A program made the position numbers and the translations under genes. Source: Candidatus Krumholzibacteriia bacterium (GTDB lineage Bacteria > Krumholzibacteriota > Krumholzibacteriia > LZORAL124-64-63). From it: a DNA stretch of 12,604 nt. The number at the start of each line of letters is the position of its first letter. The stretch's first letter is position 1. Positions 6,865-12,604 of this stretch are shown here, piece by piece. The DNA is taken from the NCBI GenBank assembly GCA_028718575.1, contig JAQULN010000040.1, forward strand, positions 1 through 12,604, written 5' to 3'. Under the pieces are notes generated by a model that had not been told where the DNA came from, ran no database searches, and saw nothing but the letters and a program-made list of their open reading frames with translations.

Positions 6865-7221
6865 TCACTCGCCGGCCGGCGCGTAGACCTCGTCGCGCAG
6901 TCCGAGGAAGCGTTTGGCCGACACCAGCCAGCTATAGCTGACCGGGACCAGCAGGAGCGTGATCGCCTCGTCGGACAGCATCCCGGCGCGGCGACCGCGG
7001 TTGGCGAGATCGATCATCAGCAGCGAGGCATTGACGACCACGCCCGACAGTGCGACCACGCGGAACACCGACAACAAGGTCAGGTCCCATCCCATCAGTA
7101 CGTGGCCCCAGATCGCGAAATGGATGAGCTGACCGTGCGAGTTGCCGATAACCCACGCGCATGTGACGTCGTCGAGTCCGGGCAACGCGGCCACCAGCGC
7201 ATGCTGGAACTCAGTCCACAT
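6865..7221 (-). pseudogene. Deleted remnant of an RND efflux pump (AcrB-like)
   Basis: A 118-codon open frame. Its core GHVLMGWDLTLLSVFRVVALSGVVVNASLLMIDLANR is the conserved segment of RND transporters near TM10-TM11, which normally reads close to GHLLMGYDLTLLSLFGIVALSGVVVNDSLVLID. Full pumps are about 1000 residues. Here the motif is followed after only a few residues by AITLLLVPVSYSWLV, the final helix region, so roughly 60 residues are missing between them. The segment before IWGH is also shortened, and the conserved D after VVVN is A. No ribosome site precedes the first ATG. It is best read as a decayed gene fragment rather than a small membrane protein, although the frame is still open. 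Confidence 0.72.
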
Positions 7222-7249
7222 GGGAGCGAGTCTTCGAAGTGCGTGTGGA

Positions 7250-7276
7250 CGAAGCTACGCCGTGCGGCAGGCTTCG
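7250..7276 (-). terminator. Hairpin after the STAS gene, possible terminator
   Basis: CGAAGC at 7250-7255 pairs with GCTTCG at 7271-7276, and inside it GCC/GGC (7259-7261 with 7266-7268) closes a 4-base loop. It lies about 33 bases after the STAS stop on the minus strand. No T-tract follows, so the assignment is tentative. Confidence 0.35.
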
Positions 7277-7308
7277 GCTGCGACCAGCAACAATCTTCGA
7301 GGCACAAA

Positions 7309-7650
7309 CTAGTCTTTGAAGGACGCCAATGCCTCGTCGACGCTCTCGTAGGTCTCGAACACCGACGTCAGGCTGGTGACCGAGAACAACCGGTCGATAC
7401 GGGTGCTCAGGTTGCAGATCTTCATCTGCCCCATGTTCTTCTTCAGCGTGGTCAGGCCGCTCACGAGGATCCCCAGCCCGGTGGAGTTGATGTAGCGCAC
7501 TTTGTCCATGTCCAGGACCAGGTCCATGTGGCCTTCACTGACCAGTTCCTTGATCGTTCCGGTGAACAGCTCGTAGTCGCTGCCGCCCATGATGTCGCCG
7601 GAAAGCTGCAGCACCATGGCTTTCTCCTGCGGGCTGCGATTGATCTTCAC
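7309..7650 (-). CDS. STAS-domain anti-sigma-factor antagonist-like protein
   Basis: A 113-residue single-domain protein of the SpoIIAA/RsbV type. The motif YINSTGLGILVSG at about residues 53-65 is the conserved phosphorylation loop. Ser56 is the expected target of a partner anti-sigma kinase, and the unphosphorylated form would bind the kinase and free a sigma factor or other partner. The opening block ends in LSGDIMGGSDYELFTGTI, typical of the first strand and helix of STAS. The GTG start is supported by an AAGGAAGGGG ribosome site. No kinase, phosphatase or sigma gene is adjacent, so the partner must lie elsewhere. A promoter candidate sits about 160 bases upstream, suggesting it is expressed separately from the GYD gene. 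Confidence 0.9.
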   Translation of the reverse strand: MKINRSPQEKAMVLQLSGDIMGGSDYELFTGTIKELVSEGHMDLVLDMDKVRYINSTGLGILVSGLTTLKKNMGQMKICNLSTRIDRLFSVTSLTSVFETYESVDEALASFKD

Positions 7651-7762
7651 GATGATCCCCTTCCTTGCTGGCAGCGGGCGGCCCCTGCCGGAGAAATCTG
7701 GTCACTTCACGCAGTCGGCCTGTTCGGCACGGTCGGTCCGGGTGTACGCAAACGACAGCCCC

Positions 7763-7796
7763 GCAGCGGTGCGACGGGAATCCACACCCCCGCTGC
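7763..7796 (-). promoter_or_regulatory. Hairpin in the STAS gene 5' leader
   Basis: GCAGCGG at 7763-7769 pairs with CCGCTGC at 7790-7796. Allowing a 3-base bulge, the stem grows to 9 bp (GTG with CAC). It lies between the promoter candidate and the STAS start, so it would be in the leader RNA. Its role is unknown, and no known riboswitch class is recognised. Confidence 0.35.
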
Positions 7797-7816
7797 ACCG
7801 GACGTGGATGGCGCAT

Positions 7817-7846
7817 AGAATAACCATAATCGGTGCCCGGTGTAAA
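7817..7846 (-). promoter_or_regulatory. Sigma-70-type promoter candidate for the STAS gene
   Basis: On the minus strand TTTACA (7841-7846) is followed after 18 bases by TATTCT (7817-7822). Both hexamers are close to TTGACA/TATAAT, and the local sequence is unusually AT-rich. Transcription would begin near 7810, giving a leader of about 160 bases before the GTG at 7650. Confidence 0.5.
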
Positions 7847-7875
7847 CAAGTCCATGCGCCGGCGGCGAGGCCGGC

Positions 7876-8178
7876 TCAACCCTCGATCGCGTCCAGTAGT
7901 TTCAGATGGTCCTCGTAAGGCATGGCCTGCCAGCTTTCGGCGCTGAGCGCTCCCTCGGCCCGGGAGATCAACGACACGCGGTGGGCCGTGTCCGCGTCGG
8001 GCGCCTCGTAGATGTCCATGAAGTCGTAGGGACCGAGCAGCGCGTAGTGGGCGATGAACCTCACGTCGGGACAGAGTTTGCGGACCTTCTGGAGCCACTC
8101 CTTGCCAAGAGCGCGGCGTACGGTCGCGTCTTGTAGGTTTTCGGTGGCCAGTCTGGTCATGAGGATGAATGTGGGCAT
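7876..8178 (-). CDS. GYD-domain protein
   Basis: A 100-residue small protein. It starts MPTFILMTRLATENLQDATVRR and contains GPYDFMDIYEAPDADTA, the position of the family's G-[RY]-YD motif, and ends with ALSAESWQAMPYEDHLKLLDA. These match the layout of GYD-family proteins, small ferredoxin-like dimeric-barrel-type domains whose biochemical function is not established. The ATG at 8178 is chosen over upstream in-frame starts because AGGAGGT lies about 7 bases before it, and the upstream frame is Arg/Pro/Gly-rich non-family sequence. Transcribed in the same direction as the STAS gene, 225 bp before it. Confidence 0.85.
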   Translation of the reverse strand: MPTFILMTRLATENLQDATVRRALGKEWLQKVRKLCPDVRFIAHYALLGPYDFMDIYEAPDADTAHRVSLISRAEGALSAESWQAMPYEDHLKLLDAIEG

Positions 8179-8384
8179 GGGGCGACCTCCTGCGCGGGGT
8201 TGGAGGCGGCCAAGCCGACCGGACCGACCGGCGGCCGGCGCCGGGTCCGCTGAGATCTTAGCAGAATGATCGCCTCGATGTTCGGATATTCTTACCGATA
8301 CGTTGCGAAGGAGTCTACGCGCGGATCTGGCGGGACGGTTCCCGACTCCCGCCCGCGCGCGCATGAATGACCCAGAACAACGAA

Positions 8385-8408
8385 GCCCGGGCCGTTGCCG
8401 GCCCGGGC
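8385..8408 (-). terminator. Rho-independent-like terminator of the small exported protein gene
   Basis: GCCCGGGCC (8385-8393) pairs perfectly with GGCCCGGGC (8400-8408) around a 6-base loop. On the minus strand the stem is followed by TTCGTTGTTCTGG, a moderately T-rich tail. The stem ends 100 bases after the stop at 8508. This is the best terminator in the window. Confidence 0.65.
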
Positions 8409-8422
8409 GCGACATGCCCGTG

Positions 8423-8450
8423 GCGACCCGGTCGCCGGTTCGTTCCGGCG
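8423..8450. repeat. Two mutually exclusive short hairpins
   Basis: GGCGAC (8423-8428) can pair with GTCGCC around a 3-base loop, while CGCCGG (8433-8438) can instead pair with CCGGCG (8445-8450) around TTCGTT. The two stems share bases and cannot form together. They lie between the two stronger hairpins of this spacer. Chance in GC-rich DNA is possible. Confidence 0.35.
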
Positions 8451-8455
8451 GCGGA

Positions 8456-8486
8456 CTGACCCCGAGCCTCGACCATTCGGGGTCAG
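8456..8486 (-). terminator. 10-bp hairpin just after the small exported protein gene
   Basis: CTGACCCCGA (8456-8465) pairs perfectly with TCGGGGTCAG (8477-8486) around an 11-base loop. It starts 22 bases after the stop of the 8508 gene on the minus strand. No T-run follows, so it may protect the 3' end or act with the 8385 hairpin. Confidence 0.45.
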
Positions 8487-8507
8487 CGGGCTGTCATGGC
8501 AGCGTGA

Positions 8508-8858
8508 TCAGTCGTAGAGAAGCTGCGCCGTGACGGTGATGCCGTCCGTCTCCCGGATCTCCACCGTGTAGCGGCGGAAGGCATCCGCGGTGTAGCTCTT
8601 GATCTTCAACTCCTTGACCGCCACCGCGGGTCCGGTCCAGATGACCTGATGGCCCTCGTAGACCGTGACGATGGTCGTCGGTTTGTGAATCTCGGCGCTT
8701 GGCAAGATGGAGAGGTACAGGTGGGTCGGTCCATCGGCAACGCCGCTGCCGGCGACCTCCGTATAGGGAGCCGCCGTGACCGACACGATCAGCGTGAGAG
8801 CGAACGCGGCTCCGGCCAGCAGCAACAGAGCCAGGGATCCGCACACGATTTTCTTCAT
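8508..8858 (-). CDS. Small exported or membrane-anchored hypothetical protein
   Basis: A 116-residue protein I do not recognise. It starts MKKIVCGSLALLLLAGAAFALTLIVSVTAAP, a two-lysine start followed by a long hydrophobic stretch that is either a signal peptide cleaved near TAA or a single N-terminal anchor. The remaining 85 or so residues are strand-rich (HLYLSIL, TTIVTVYEGHQVIW, RRYTVEIRETDGITVTAQLLYD) and suggest a small beta domain outside the cytoplasm. The ATG at 8858 is chosen because AGGAGGA lies about 8 bases upstream; the frame is open further but without signal-like sequence. It has its own promoter candidate, so it is probably monocistronic. Confidence 0.8.
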   Translation of the reverse strand: MKKIVCGSLALLLLAGAAFALTLIVSVTAAPYTEVAGSGVADGPTHLYLSILPSAEIHKPTTIVTVYEGHQVIWTGPAVAVKELKIKSYTADAFRRYTVEIRETDGITVTAQLLYD

Positions 8859-8902
8859 GGAGGGTCCTCCTTCCCCTGGGGAATCCACGTCGAGGCGCCG
8901 GC

Positions 8903-8931
8903 ACTCTAGCACTGCGCCGCCGGTCTGTCAC
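8903..8931 (-). promoter_or_regulatory. Promoter candidate for the small exported protein gene
   Basis: On the minus strand GTGACA (8926-8931) is followed after exactly 17 bases by TAGAGT (8903-8908), which is preceded by TGC to give an extended -10. Transcription would start near 8896, about 38 bases before the ATG at 8858. It sits immediately downstream of the AtuA-family stop codon. Confidence 0.55.
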
Positions 8932-8932
8932 G

Positions 8933-10756
8933 CTATTCTCTGGGCACGATTCGCGCGGGCGCCTCGACTTCCATTTCCAGGAGCGCCTGCGACAGGGTCT
9001 TGCCCTGCGGATCGAGCAACAACGACACAGTACCGCCGCCGCCGAGCGCCTTTTCGAGCAGGAAGTTCAGCGCCAGCAGATTATGCACCTCGTGCCGGAC
9101 GACCTTGCCCTTGACGATACCCCGGAAGAACCGGCGCACGACCACCGCGGTCAGCGATTCGCGCAGCCAGTCGTAGACTGCCTCCGAGCGAGCAATCACG
9201 CCGATGTTGCAGGTGTCGCCCTTGTCGCCCGAGCGCGCGTGCGCGAGTGTGCGGAGCTTGACCCGGCGCGTACGTCCCGGCCAGGCGCGAACGCGCGGTC
9301 GGCGTCCGGCCGGCGCGGGAGCTTGCGCGGCGCCCGGAGCCGCGTCGGTGAACTCGATCGTCTGTGCGGTCTCGCCGCCGCCTGCAGCCAGCACCACGAC
9401 CCGCGCCGCGACGCTGCGGCGCCGAATCAGCGCCGGCCAGTAGGCGACGACCGGCGTCGGCTTCGGCCGCCCGCCCGTGACCGCCATGCCGCTGGGTCCC
9501 GACAGGATCAACGCCGGCAGGAGCACGCCGAAGGCCTCGACCTTGGCGCGGTCCGGGTCGCGCACGGCCAGGCGCAACAGCACCTCGTCGGGCTCGCAGC
9601 GGTCGAGGCTCGCGGGCCAGATCGAACCGCTGCCCACCACCGACGTGTGCGTGGCGGCGTAGCGTTGGCCGAGGCGCCGCCAGAAGATGGCGGCGGCGGC
9701 TTGGGCCTTGGCGACGGCCTCGGGACCGCTGATCAGCACCGTGCCCGCGGCTTTCCAGCCGTCGTCATACGCCATCGACACCTTGAACCGCTCCGGCCGC
9801 GGCGCGCCGCGCACGCCGCTGACGCGCACCCGATCGCGTCCGGCCGGCGCGAGTGCGATGGTGTCGAAGCGGGCGATGGCGTCCGGTGAGATGTAGGCGC
9901 GCGGGTCGCCCATTTCGTAGACGAGCTGTTCCTTGACGGTCGCGGTCGACACGAGTCCGCCCGTGCCGCGGTGCTTGGTCACGACGAACGATCCGTCCTC
10001 GTTCATCTCGATGATCGGATAGCCGACGTGCGCAAGACCGGGCACCGTACGCCAGTCCGTGAAATTGCCGCCCGACGCCTGGGCGCCGCACTCGATGATA
10101 TGGCCGGCCACGACGCCGGCGGCCAGGCGATCCCAGTCGTCGGCGGCCCAGCCGAAGGCGTGGATCATCGGCGCCAGCGTGATGCCGGTGTCGGTGACGC
10201 GGCCGGTGACGATGACCTGGCAGCCGGCCTGCAGCGCGCGCACCACCGGTTCGGCGCCGAGGTAGACGTTGGCCGCTGTCACGCGCGCGCGCACCGGCGC
10301 AAGCGGCGCGCCGGTTTCCATGTTGGCCAGCGGGTCGCCGCCGGCGGCCAGGTCGACCAGACGCGGCAGGATGTCGTCGCCGTCGACCACACCTACGGTG
10401 ACCGCCAGACCCAACTCGCGGGCCAGCGCCTGAATCCTGCGGCCGAGACCGAGAGGATTGATGCCGCCCGCGTTCGTGATCACGGTCACGCCGCGTTCGA
10501 CCAGCAACGGCAGGCACTCGCGCATCTGCGCCAGGAAATCCCCGGCGTAGCCGAGTTCCGAATTGCGGGCGCGCTGCGCCTGCAGGATCGACATCGTCAC
10601 CTCGGCGAGATAGTCGAGCGTCACGTAGTCGAGCGGCCCGCCGGTGAGTTGGCGCCGCAGCGCGCCGGGGTCGTCGCCCCAGTAGCCGCCGGCGTTGCCG
10701 ATCCGGATCATGCGGCGCGGCAATGCCGCCGGCGCGGCGATTCGCTGCCCAGGCAT
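8933..10756 (-). CDS. AtuA-family (DUF1446) acyl-CoA catabolism protein
   Basis: A 607-residue cytoplasmic protein with the two-part AtuA architecture. The N-terminal AtuA domain starts near residue 17 (IRIGNAGGYWGDDPGALRRQL, then DYVTLDYLAEVTMSIL) and runs through blocks such as GVTVITNAGGINPLG, VIVTGRVTDTGITLAPMIH and GGNFTDW. The C-terminal AtuA-like domain starts near residue 499 with the typical HARSGDKGDTCNIGVIARS motif. AtuA was named for acyclic terpene (citronellol/geraniol) use in Pseudomonas, but relatives also sit in leucine/isovalerate clusters, and the reaction is not established. The ATG overlaps the TGA of the carboxylase gene by one base (TGATG), and GGAAGGAAGGG precedes it, so translation is coupled. 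Length is normal for the family. Confidence 0.88.
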   Translation of the reverse strand: MPGQRIAAPAALPRRMIRIGNAGGYWGDDPGALRRQLTGGPLDYVTLDYLAEVTMSILQAQRARNSELGYAGDFLAQMRECLPLLVERGVTVITNAGGINPLGLGRRIQALARELGLAVTVGVVDGDDILPRLVDLAAGGDPLANMETGAPLAPVRARVTAANVYLGAEPVVRALQAGCQVIVTGRVTDTGITLAPMIHAFGWAADDWDRLAAGVVAGHIIECGAQASGGNFTDWRTVPGLAHVGYPIIEMNEDGSFVVTKHRGTGGLVSTATVKEQLVYEMGDPRAYISPDAIARFDTIALAPAGRDRVRVSGVRGAPRPERFKVSMAYDDGWKAAGTVLISGPEAVAKAQAAAAIFWRRLGQRYAATHTSVVGSGSIWPASLDRCEPDEVLLRLAVRDPDRAKVEAFGVLLPALILSGPSGMAVTGGRPKPTPVVAYWPALIRRRSVAARVVVLAAGGGETAQTIEFTDAAPGAAQAPAPAGRRPRVRAWPGRTRRVKLRTLAHARSGDKGDTCNIGVIARSEAVYDWLRESLTAVVVRRFFRGIVKGKVVRHEVHNLLALNFLLEKALGGGGTVSLLLDPQGKTLSQALLEMEVEAPARIVPRE

Positions 10757-12604
10757 CAGGCCCTTCCTTCCAGAACCAACAGCGGTTGCCCTTCGAGCAC
10801 CTGGTCGCCCACGCTATAGAGCACGTCCTTGACCGTGCCGCTTTCGGGCGCGCAGATGTTGTACTGCATCTTCATGGCTTCGATCACCATCAGCGCGGCG
10901 CCGCGCTGGACCTCTTCGCCGGCGCGGCACTGCACCCCGACCACGATGCCGTTGATCGGCGCGGTCAGGCGGCCGCCGCCGGCGTTCTCCTCGGCCGTGT
11001 GGGCGGGCGCCGGCAGCGCGAACGTGTGCACGTGTTGGCGGAAGTGCACCGTGACCGCCGACGGCGTGGCCGTCACGGTCGATTTGAGCGAGTGGCCGTC
11101 GAGTTCGGCGAAGAGTCGCCGCCCCTGCAGGCGGGCGGTGGCGCGGATCTCGCGGTCGGCCACGTCCAGCCGGTAGCGGCCGGAGCCGTCGCAGTCCACG
11201 CCGATCAGGATCTCGTGCCCTTCGTGGTCGAGCAGACGGACCGTATCGCGGGCCGGCCCGTTGAGCCGCCACGCCGGCAGCGCCGACCAGGGCGAATGGG
11301 GATCATGGGTCAGGCTGTCGCGTTGCCGGGCTCGCCGCGCCCGGCATTCCACCAGATAGAGCGCGGCCAGCGCCTGGAACCGCACCGGCGACAGGCCGTT
11401 GGTGCCGACGAGCAGCGCGGCATGGTCGCTCAAGAAACGGGTGGACAGGTCGCCCGAGGTGAACGGGCGCGAGTCGAGGATGTTGGCCAAGAAATTTAGG
11501 TTATGCGCGACCCCGACAATACGGTACTCCTCCAGCGCGCGGTTGATGCGGCGGATGGCGAGCGGCCGCTGCTCGTCCCAGCAGATCAGCTTGCTGATCA
11601 TCGGGTCGTAGTGGCTGGAGATCGTGTCGTTCTCGCGCACGCCGCTGTCGACGCGCACGTGGCGCGAGGTTTCCGGCTCGGCCATGAAGGTGATGCGGCC
11701 GGGCGACGGTTTGAAATCGTCGTCGGGGTCCTCGGCGTAGATGCGGGCCTCGATCGCGTGGCCGTGAATGCGCACGTCGTCCTGCGGCAACGGCAGCGGT
11801 TCGCCGGCGGCGACCAGGAGCTGCCACCGAACCAGATCCTGGCCCGTGACCATCTCGGTCACCGGATGCTCGACCTGCAGACGGGTGTTCATCTCCATGA
11901 AGTAGAAGCCGCCGTCGTCGCCGAACAGATACTCGATGGTGCCGGCCCCCACATAGTCGATCGCCCGCGCGGCCAGGACCGCCGCCTCGCCCATCGCGCG
12001 GCGTTGACCGTCGGTCAGGCCGGGCGCGGGGGCTTCCTCGACGATCTTCTGGTGGCGGCGCTGGATCGAGCAGTCGCGGTCGCCCAGGTAGATGCAGTGG
12101 CCGTGCGTATCGGCGAACACCTGCACCTCGACGTGGCGCGGCCGCGGCAGGTAGCGCTCGAGAAGGACGCGGTCGTCGCCGAAGGCGCTGCGGGCCTCGC
12201 CGCGGGCCAGCGCCAGCGCGGCCGCGAAGTCCTCCGACCGCTCGACCACGCGCATGCCCTTGCCGCCGCCGCCCAGCGCGGCTTTGATCAAGAGGGGATA
12301 ACCGATCTCGGCGGCGGCGGCGGCGAGCACCTGGTCGTCCTGATCATCACCATGGTAGCCGGGCAGCAACGGCACGCCGGCCGCGGCCATGATCGTCTTG
12401 GCGCGGCTCTTGTTGCCCATGGCGTCGATCGCCGCGGGCGGCGGGCCCACGAACACCAGGTCCGCCTCGGCGCAACGGCGGGCGAAGGCCGCGTTCTCGG
12501 AAAGAAAACCGTAGCCTGGGTGCACGGCATCGGCGTTGGTTTGGCGCGCGGCGGCCAGGATTCGCTCCTGGTTCAGATAGCTCTCCTGGCTCGGCGCGGG
12601 CCCC
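10756..12604 (-). CDS. Biotin-dependent acyl-CoA carboxylase alpha subunit (partial, 5' end outside window)
   Basis: 615 residues are visible; the first roughly 50 lie beyond the right edge. The visible part starts GPAPSQESYLNQERIL, so apparent starts within the window (such as GTG 12525) are internal. The biotin carboxylase domain has the ATP-grasp glycine loop (ALGGGGKGMR), the RDCSIQRRHQKIVEEAP block and the catalytic EMNTRLQVEHPVTE segment. A linker domain follows. The C-terminal carrier domain holds the biotinylation site EAMKM with Lys encoded at 10870-10872. Fused BC-BCCP subunits occur in methylcrotonyl-, geranyl- and propionyl-CoA carboxylases. The neighbouring AtuA-family gene favours the methylcrotonyl or geranyl type, and the beta subunit probably lies upstream outside the window. 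The exact acyl-CoA cannot be decided here. Confidence 0.93.
   Translation of the reverse strand, partial: GPAPSQESYLNQERILAAARQTNADAVHPGYGFLSENAAFARRCAEADLVFVGPPPAAIDAMGNKSRAKTIMAAAGVPLLPGYHGDDQDDQVLAAAAAEIGYPLLIKAALGGGGKGMRVVERSEDFAAALALARGEARSAFGDDRVLLERYLPRPRHVEVQVFADTHGHCIYLGDRDCSIQRRHQKIVEEAPAPGLTDGQRRAMGEAAVLAARAIDYVGAGTIEYLFGDDGGFYFMEMNTRLQVEHPVTEMVTGQDLVRWQLLVAAGEPLPLPQDDVRIHGHAIEARIYAEDPDDDFKPSPGRITFMAEPETSRHVRVDSGVRENDTISSHYDPMISKLICWDEQRPLAIRRINRALEEYRIVGVAHNLNFLANILDSRPFTSGDLSTRFLSDHAALLVGTNGLSPVRFQALAALYLVECRARRARQRDSLTHDPHSPWSALPAWRLNGPARDTVRLLDHEGHEILIGVDCDGSGRYRLDVADREIRATARLQGRRLFAELDGHSLKSTVTATPSAVTVHFRQHVHTFALPAPAHTAEENAGGGRLTAPINGIVVGVQCRAGEEVQRGAALMVIEAMKMQYNICAPESGTVKDVLYSVGDQVLEGQPLLVLEGRA

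Larger units (their letters stand above)
8179..8507. other. 329-bp intergenic region with repeats and hairpins
   Basis: No gene is seen here. The GYD-proximal part has a direct repeat of CCGACCGG (8215-8222 and 8224-8231), the palindrome CCGGCGCCGG (8235-8244), and TAAGAT on the minus strand (8255-8260) as a possible -10 box without a clear -35. The distal part (8385-8486) holds a set of stem-loops listed separately. The middle (about 8261-8384) shows nothing recognisable. Confidence 0.6.

Noticed and set aside
1..12604. CRISPR array, rRNA, tRNA, prophage or intact insertion sequence
   Set aside because: No evenly spaced repeats, no rRNA or tRNA folds and no transposase, integrase or phage structural frames were seen.

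Overview
The window looks like the chromosome of a GC-rich, double-membraned heterotrophic bacterium. It carries a POTRA/beta-barrel outer-membrane protein, a polysaccharide-type flippase, a sodium:amino-acid symporter and acyl-CoA carboxylase genes. Strong AGGAGG-type ribosome binding sites precede several genes. I cannot name the phylum from this sequence. An uncultivated high-GC lineage is possible, but that is a guess. One gene needs UGA to be read as selenocysteine, so the host should have selA, selB, selC and selD elsewhere.

Layout. 1-160 is a large imperfect inverted repeat whose outer ends are both TTCATGAA. 161-276 holds a 12-bp GC-rich hairpin behind an Hsp20 small heat-shock gene (minus, 277-672). 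A 242-bp divergent region with two inverted repeats separates hsp20 from four plus-strand genes: a POTRA-containing outer-membrane barrel protein (915-2648), an oligosaccharide flippase-type membrane protein (2730-4253), an AGCS-family sodium:amino-acid symporter with an enlarged loop (4386-6053), and a small zinc-finger protein with a very acidic tail (6074-6391).

From 6402 to the right end everything is on the minus strand. Reading leftward from the right edge, the first unit is a biotin carboxylase/BCCP alpha subunit (cut by the window edge) whose stop overlaps the start of an AtuA-family protein. These two form a translationally coupled acyl-CoA catabolic pair, with branched-chain or terpenoid degradation likely. 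Next come a small exported protein with its own promoter, a 329-bp hairpin-rich spacer, a GYD-domain protein, a STAS-domain anti-anti-sigma-like protein with its own promoter, and a deleted remnant of an RND efflux pump. The last is a HesB/IscA-like selenoprotein (6402-6755), with an in-frame TGA at 6639-6641 followed by a bacterial SECIS-like hairpin.

The main point is that selenoprotein. Ordinary gene calling would give only a 72-residue C-terminal stub or a pseudogene, but the frame is intact if TGA is selenocysteine, and the Sec sits where the family has its conserved metal-binding cysteine. Secondary points are the foldback repeat at the left edge, the coding-like extension behind the hsp20 stop, the RND remnant, and the hairpin cluster at 8385-8486.
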